Made by a program: the position numbers and the translations under genes. Positions 7,130 through 9,750 of a stretch of DNA of 9,750 nucleotides are shown piece by piece. The stretch comes from Nocardioidaceae bacterium. Its GTDB lineage: Bacteria > Actinomycetota > Actinomycetes > Propionibacteriales > Nocardioidaceae. The stretch spans positions 1-9,750 of the forward strand of contig JACCYS010000034.1 of NCBI GenBank assembly GCA_013696365.1, read 5' to 3'. Every line of letters starts with the position of its first letter. Position 1 is the first letter of the stretch. Below the pieces are notes generated by a model, which worked only from the letters and a program-made list of their open reading frames with translations, was not told where the DNA came from and made no database searches.

Positions 7130-7159
7130 GGTTCGCTTTCGAGACAGCCGCCCGGAGAG

Positions 7160-8527
7160 ATGGGACACACCGGCGTGAACGACCGCTACCAGTCCGTCAT
7201 GGGCACCCCCGTCGGCCGCATCCTGGCGACCCGTCTGGGTCTGCCGGACCCACCGCGGCTTGAGCGCTGGAGCGCTGACAGCCCGGTGGTGACGGGCACC
7301 GTGGTGGTCGGCGGGGCCCACACCAGCCCGCTTGTCGAGCCGGTCCAGCAGCAGCTCGCCGCGATCGGCGTGTCACCCTGCGCCGCGCCGGGTCTGGCGC
7401 CTGACCAGCAGATCAAGGCGGTGGTCTTCGACGCCAGCGGCATCGCCGACGTCGATGGCCTGGCAGCGCTGCCTGAGTTTTTCCGGCCGCTGGTGCGCCG
7501 TCTCGAGCCGTGTGCCCGCGTGCTGCTGCTCGGCGCCATGCCGGCGGCGGGGGCCGAGCCTGCCCGGGTTGTCGCACAACGAGCGCTGGAGGGATTCACC
7601 CGCTCGCTGGCCAGGGAGATGCGACGCGGCGCCACCGTGCAGCTGGTTCTCGTCGCCGAGGCGGCGCACCAGCAGTTGGCATCCACGCTGGCGTTCCTGC
7701 TGTCGCCCCGGTCGGCGTACGTCTCGGGGCAGGTCGTGCGGGTCGGCAGCCATGGGGTGCCGGACAGCCCCGCCACCCACGACCGAGAGCAGCCGCTGCG
7801 CGGCCGGGTGGTGCTGGTCACCGGCGCCGCCCGCGGGATCGGCGAGTCGATGGCGAGGGTGCTGCACCGCGACGGTGCCACGGTGATCTCGGTCGATGTG
7901 GCCGCGCAGGCCTCCGCCCTGCAGACGCTGAGCCGTGACGTCGAGGGTGACTGGATCGCTCTCGACGTCACCGCGGCGGACGCCCCGCAGCGCATCGCTC
8001 GGCACCTGCGCGACCGGCACGGCGGGGTGGACGTCGTTGTACACAATGCCGGCATCACCAGGGACAAGCGGTTGGCGAGCATGCGCTCCGACCTGTGGAA
8101 CCCGGTCGTGGACATCAACCTCGGCGCGCCCTTGCGGATCACCGAGCACCTGCTGGACACCGGCGTGCTGCGACCGGGCGGTGCCGTGGTGGGAGTGTCA
8201 TCGATTGCGGGCATCGCCGGCAACGACGGTCAGACCAACTACGCCACCTCCAAGGCGGGCATCATCGGGCTGGTCGACGCCTTGGCCGAGCCGGCCGCCC
8301 GCCTGCAGGTGATCGTGAACGCGGTCGCACCCGGCTTCATCGAGACCCAGATGACCGCGGCGGTGCCGCTGCTGCTGCGCGAGGCTGGGCGGAGGATGAA
8401 CTCCCTCACCCAAGGTGGCCTGCCGGTCGATGTGGCCGAGGCGGTCGGTTGGCTCGCCGCCCCTGGCTCCGCCGCGGTGAGCGGCAACGTGATCCGCGTC
8501 TGCGGTCAGAGCCTGCTGGGGGCCTGA
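7160..8527 (+). CDS. fabG4: High-molecular-weight 3-oxoacyl-ACP/CoA reductase, FabG4 type
   Basis: This short-chain dehydrogenase reduces 3-ketoacyl thioesters; mycobacterial FabG4 (Rv0242c) prefers NADH. It has 455 residues against 454 in FabG4, roughly twice an ordinary FabG. The N-terminal flavodoxin-like domain (about 40-205) contains AQRALEGFTRSLAREMRRGAT (from 139) and SAYVSGQVVRVG. The C-terminal Rossmann ketoreductase has TGAARGIG (221-228), NAGITRDK (296-303), Asn320, and the catalytic Ser348, Tyr361 and Lys365 in SSIAGIAGNDGQTNYATSKAG. It closes with GNVIRVCGQSLLGA, like FabG4. The ATG at 7160 gives the family length, but GGAG sits only two bases before it. An in-frame GTG at 7175 is the main alternative. 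The hydratase gene starts 1-7 bp after the stop, so the two are surely one operon and probably translationally coupled. Confidence 0.95.
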   Translation: MGHTGVNDRYQSVMGTPVGRILATRLGLPDPPRLERWSADSPVVTGTVVVGGAHTSPLVEPVQQQLAAIGVSPCAAPGLAPDQQIKAVVFDASGIADVDGLAALPEFFRPLVRRLEPCARVLLLGAMPAAGAEPARVVAQRALEGFTRSLAREMRRGATVQLVLVAEAAHQQLASTLAFLLSPRSAYVSGQVVRVGSHGVPDSPATHDREQPLRGRVVLVTGAARGIGESMARVLHRDGATVISVDVAAQASALQTLSRDVEGDWIALDVTAADAPQRIARHLRDRHGGVDVVVHNAGITRDKRLASMRSDLWNPVVDINLGAPLRITEHLLDTGVLRPGGAVVGVSSIAGIAGNDGQTNYATSKAGIIGLVDALAEPAARLQVIVNAVAPGFIETQMTAAVPLLLREAGRRMNSLTQGGLPVDVAEAVGWLAAPGSAAVSGNVIRVCGQSLLGA

Positions 8528-8528
8528 C

Positions 8529-9406
8529 TTGCCGATGGACGTCATCACCTACACCGCAGCACCCTCGACCACCCGGCTGTACGGCCGGGCGGTCGGCGGA
8601 TCGCTGCCCCGGCTGCGCGGCTCAGGTCGGCCAGCCGACCGGCTGCCCGACCTGCAGGTTCGTCGCCTCGGCGTGCGCACCGACCTCGACCAACTGGCAA
8701 CGTACGTGCGGATCACCGATGGGCTGCTGGCTGATCGACTGCCCGCGCTCTTTCCGCACCTGGCGGCGTTCGGGCCGCAATTGGCGCTGCTGACCGATAG
8801 GCGGTTCGGGTTCGCAGCCATGGGCCTGGTGCATGTGCAGCACCGCCTCACCCAGCATCGCCCATTGCTGGTCGGCGAGACTTACGACCTGACGGTCTCG
8901 CCTGCGGGCCTGCGCCCCTATCGCCGCGGCCAGCTCATCGACATCCAGACCGACGCCACCGTGCACGGCGAGACGGTCTGGCAGGAGACGATGACGCTGC
9001 TCGCCCGAGGTATCGCCGGCGGCGACGTCGTGGACAGCTCACCGCTTGACGGGGTGGATGCCCCAGCGGGCACAGTGCGGTGGTCGGTGCCCGCGCACAC
9101 CGGGCGCGCCTACGCGGCAGTCTCCGGAGACCGCAACCCGATCCACCTGAGCCGGCTGACAGCCAGGACGTTCGGCTTCCCCCGCGCCATCGCGCATGGG
9201 TGTGGACGGCAGCCCGCGCGCTGTCGGTAGTCGGCGCCCGACTGCCGGCAGCGTTCCACTGCGAGATGACTTTTCGGCATCCTGTACTGCTGCCGGCGCA
9301 GGTGCTGTTCGGGCAGGACAACTCTGCCCAGGGCGATCACCTGCTCGGCGTGGTGTCCACCGACGCCACCCACCAGCATCTGGTGGCGCGGGTGCGTCCC
9401 CTCTGA
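8529..9406 (+). pseudogene. htdX: MaoC-like 3-hydroxyacyl dehydratase (HtdX-like), frameshifted at about 9200
   Basis: This is a hotdog-fold hydratase expected to interconvert 3-hydroxyacyl and trans-2-enoyl thioesters, the step after FabG4. The first frame (TTG 8529 or ATG 8535) covers an N-terminal hotdog half with FGFAAMGLVHVQHRLTQHRP (about 93-112). It then gives the active-site helix with SGDRNPIH (Asp201, His206 as catalytic pair) and FGFPRAIAHG. After AHG it derails into CGRQPARCR and stops at 9230. The plus-two frame from 9203 continues the homologous text as WTAARALSVVGARLPAAFH, then MTFRHPVLLPAQV, ending ARVRPL at 9406. Adding one base between 9200 and 9201 restores AHGMWTAAR, the conserved MaoC motif, and gives about 292 residues against about 280 in mycobacterial HtdX. 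The gene is thus broken by a one-base loss or the read is wrong. Codon usage on both sides still looks coding. It follows fabG4 with no real gap. Confidence 0.87.
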
Positions 9407-9433
9407 GGTGACGACAGCCGCCGCCGTCGCGGA

Positions 9434-9750
9434 TCAGCCCCCTCGAGACTGTCGGATCAGTCCCTCTTGGGCGACCGATGCGACCAACCTGCCGTCGGCG
9501 CCGAAGATGCGTGCCTGGGCGAACCCCCGCGCCCCGGTGGCCACCGGGGAGACCTGGTCGTACAACAGCCAGTCGGCGGCTCGCACCGGTTGGTGGAACC
9601 ACGCCGCATGGTCCAGCGAGGCGGCCTGCACGCGAGGGGAGCCGATCAGCACCCCGTGCGGTATCAGCGCCGAGCCCAGCAACGTCAGGTCGCTCGCATA
9701 GGTGAGCAGGCATGTGTTGAGGGCCGGATCGTCGGGCACCGAGCCGTTGA
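9434..9750 (-). CDS. tesB: Acyl-CoA thioesterase II, C-terminal part (N-terminus beyond window)
   Basis: TesB hydrolyses acyl-CoA to free fatty acid and CoA. Only the last 104 residues are visible, out of about 280-290. They contain the TesB C-terminal hotdog signatures: DPALNTCLLTYASDLTLLGSAL, DHAAWFHQP (its Asp matches E. coli Asp204), DWLLYDQVSP, GARGFAQARIFGADGRLVAS, and AQEGLIR (its Gln matches Gln278). Where E. coli TesB has Thr228, this protein has Pro in SPVATGARG, as I believe is common in actinobacterial members. The frame runs off the right edge. It converges on the hydratase with a 27-bp gap that holds no obvious hairpin. Its presence beside the fad/fab genes fits a fatty acyl-CoA locus. 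Confidence 0.93.
   Translation of the reverse strand, partial: NGSVPDDPALNTCLLTYASDLTLLGSALIPHGVLIGSPRVQAASLDHAAWFHQPVRAADWLLYDQVSPVATGARGFAQARIFGADGRLVASVAQEGLIRQSRGG

Noticed and set aside
5674..7263. 529-codon plus-strand open frame opposite the thiolase
   Set aside because: It is antisense to fadA2 with all catalytic motifs on the other strand. The translation has low-complexity Arg/Gly/Val composition and no family signature.

Overview
The window is GC-rich, densely packed DNA with few and short intergenic gaps. Every gene I recognise has its closest remembered relatives in Actinomycetota: a mycobacterial-type ATP-dependent LigB ligase, a FadA2/FabG4/HtdX lipid cluster, and GTG/TTG starts with possible leaderless transcripts. 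I would call it the chromosome of a high-GC actinobacterium. The genus cannot be named from the sequence alone. There is no mobile element, CRISPR array, tRNA or rRNA that I can see.

Left block (1-4288), DNA repair. uvrB (minus, C-terminus cut off by the left edge) lies 46 bp downstream of an AlkA-like HhH-GPD DNA glycosylase on the same strand. Divergent from these, across a gap of about 90 bp, is an ATP-dependent DNA ligase of the LigB family (plus). Nucleotide excision, base excision and nick sealing therefore sit side by side. Both genes facing the divergent gap lack a clear Shine-Dalgarno sequence and may be leaderless.

Middle block (4328-5614), a secreted protein. A minus-strand gene encodes a 428-residue exported beta-rich protein of unknown function. 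Its mature part is an internal duplication of two units of about 190 residues, in register at 195 residues, each with one cysteine. It converges on ligB and lies downstream of the thiolase gene on the same strand.

Right block (5770-9750), fatty acyl-CoA metabolism. A FadA2-type thiolase (minus) is divergent from a two-gene operon (plus): a high-molecular-weight FabG4-type 3-ketoacyl reductase, followed after 1-7 bp by an HtdX-like MaoC hydratase. This is the same gene set and polarity as the mycobacterial fadA2/fabG4/htdX locus, from memory. Together these enzymes could carry out the thiolase, ketoreductase and hydratase steps of beta-oxidation or of its reverse. The hydratase carries a single-base frameshift inside its conserved AHGM motif, so it is either a recent pseudogene or a sequencing error. 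A TesB-type acyl-CoA thioesterase (minus, N-terminus beyond the right edge) converges on it. The divergent gap at 7057-7159 holds an imperfect inverted repeat that could be a TetR-type operator, and a similar element lies upstream of the secreted-protein gene.

No clearly new biological system is visible. The most interesting items are the duplicated secreted protein, the hydratase frameshift and the shared TTACTCG elements.
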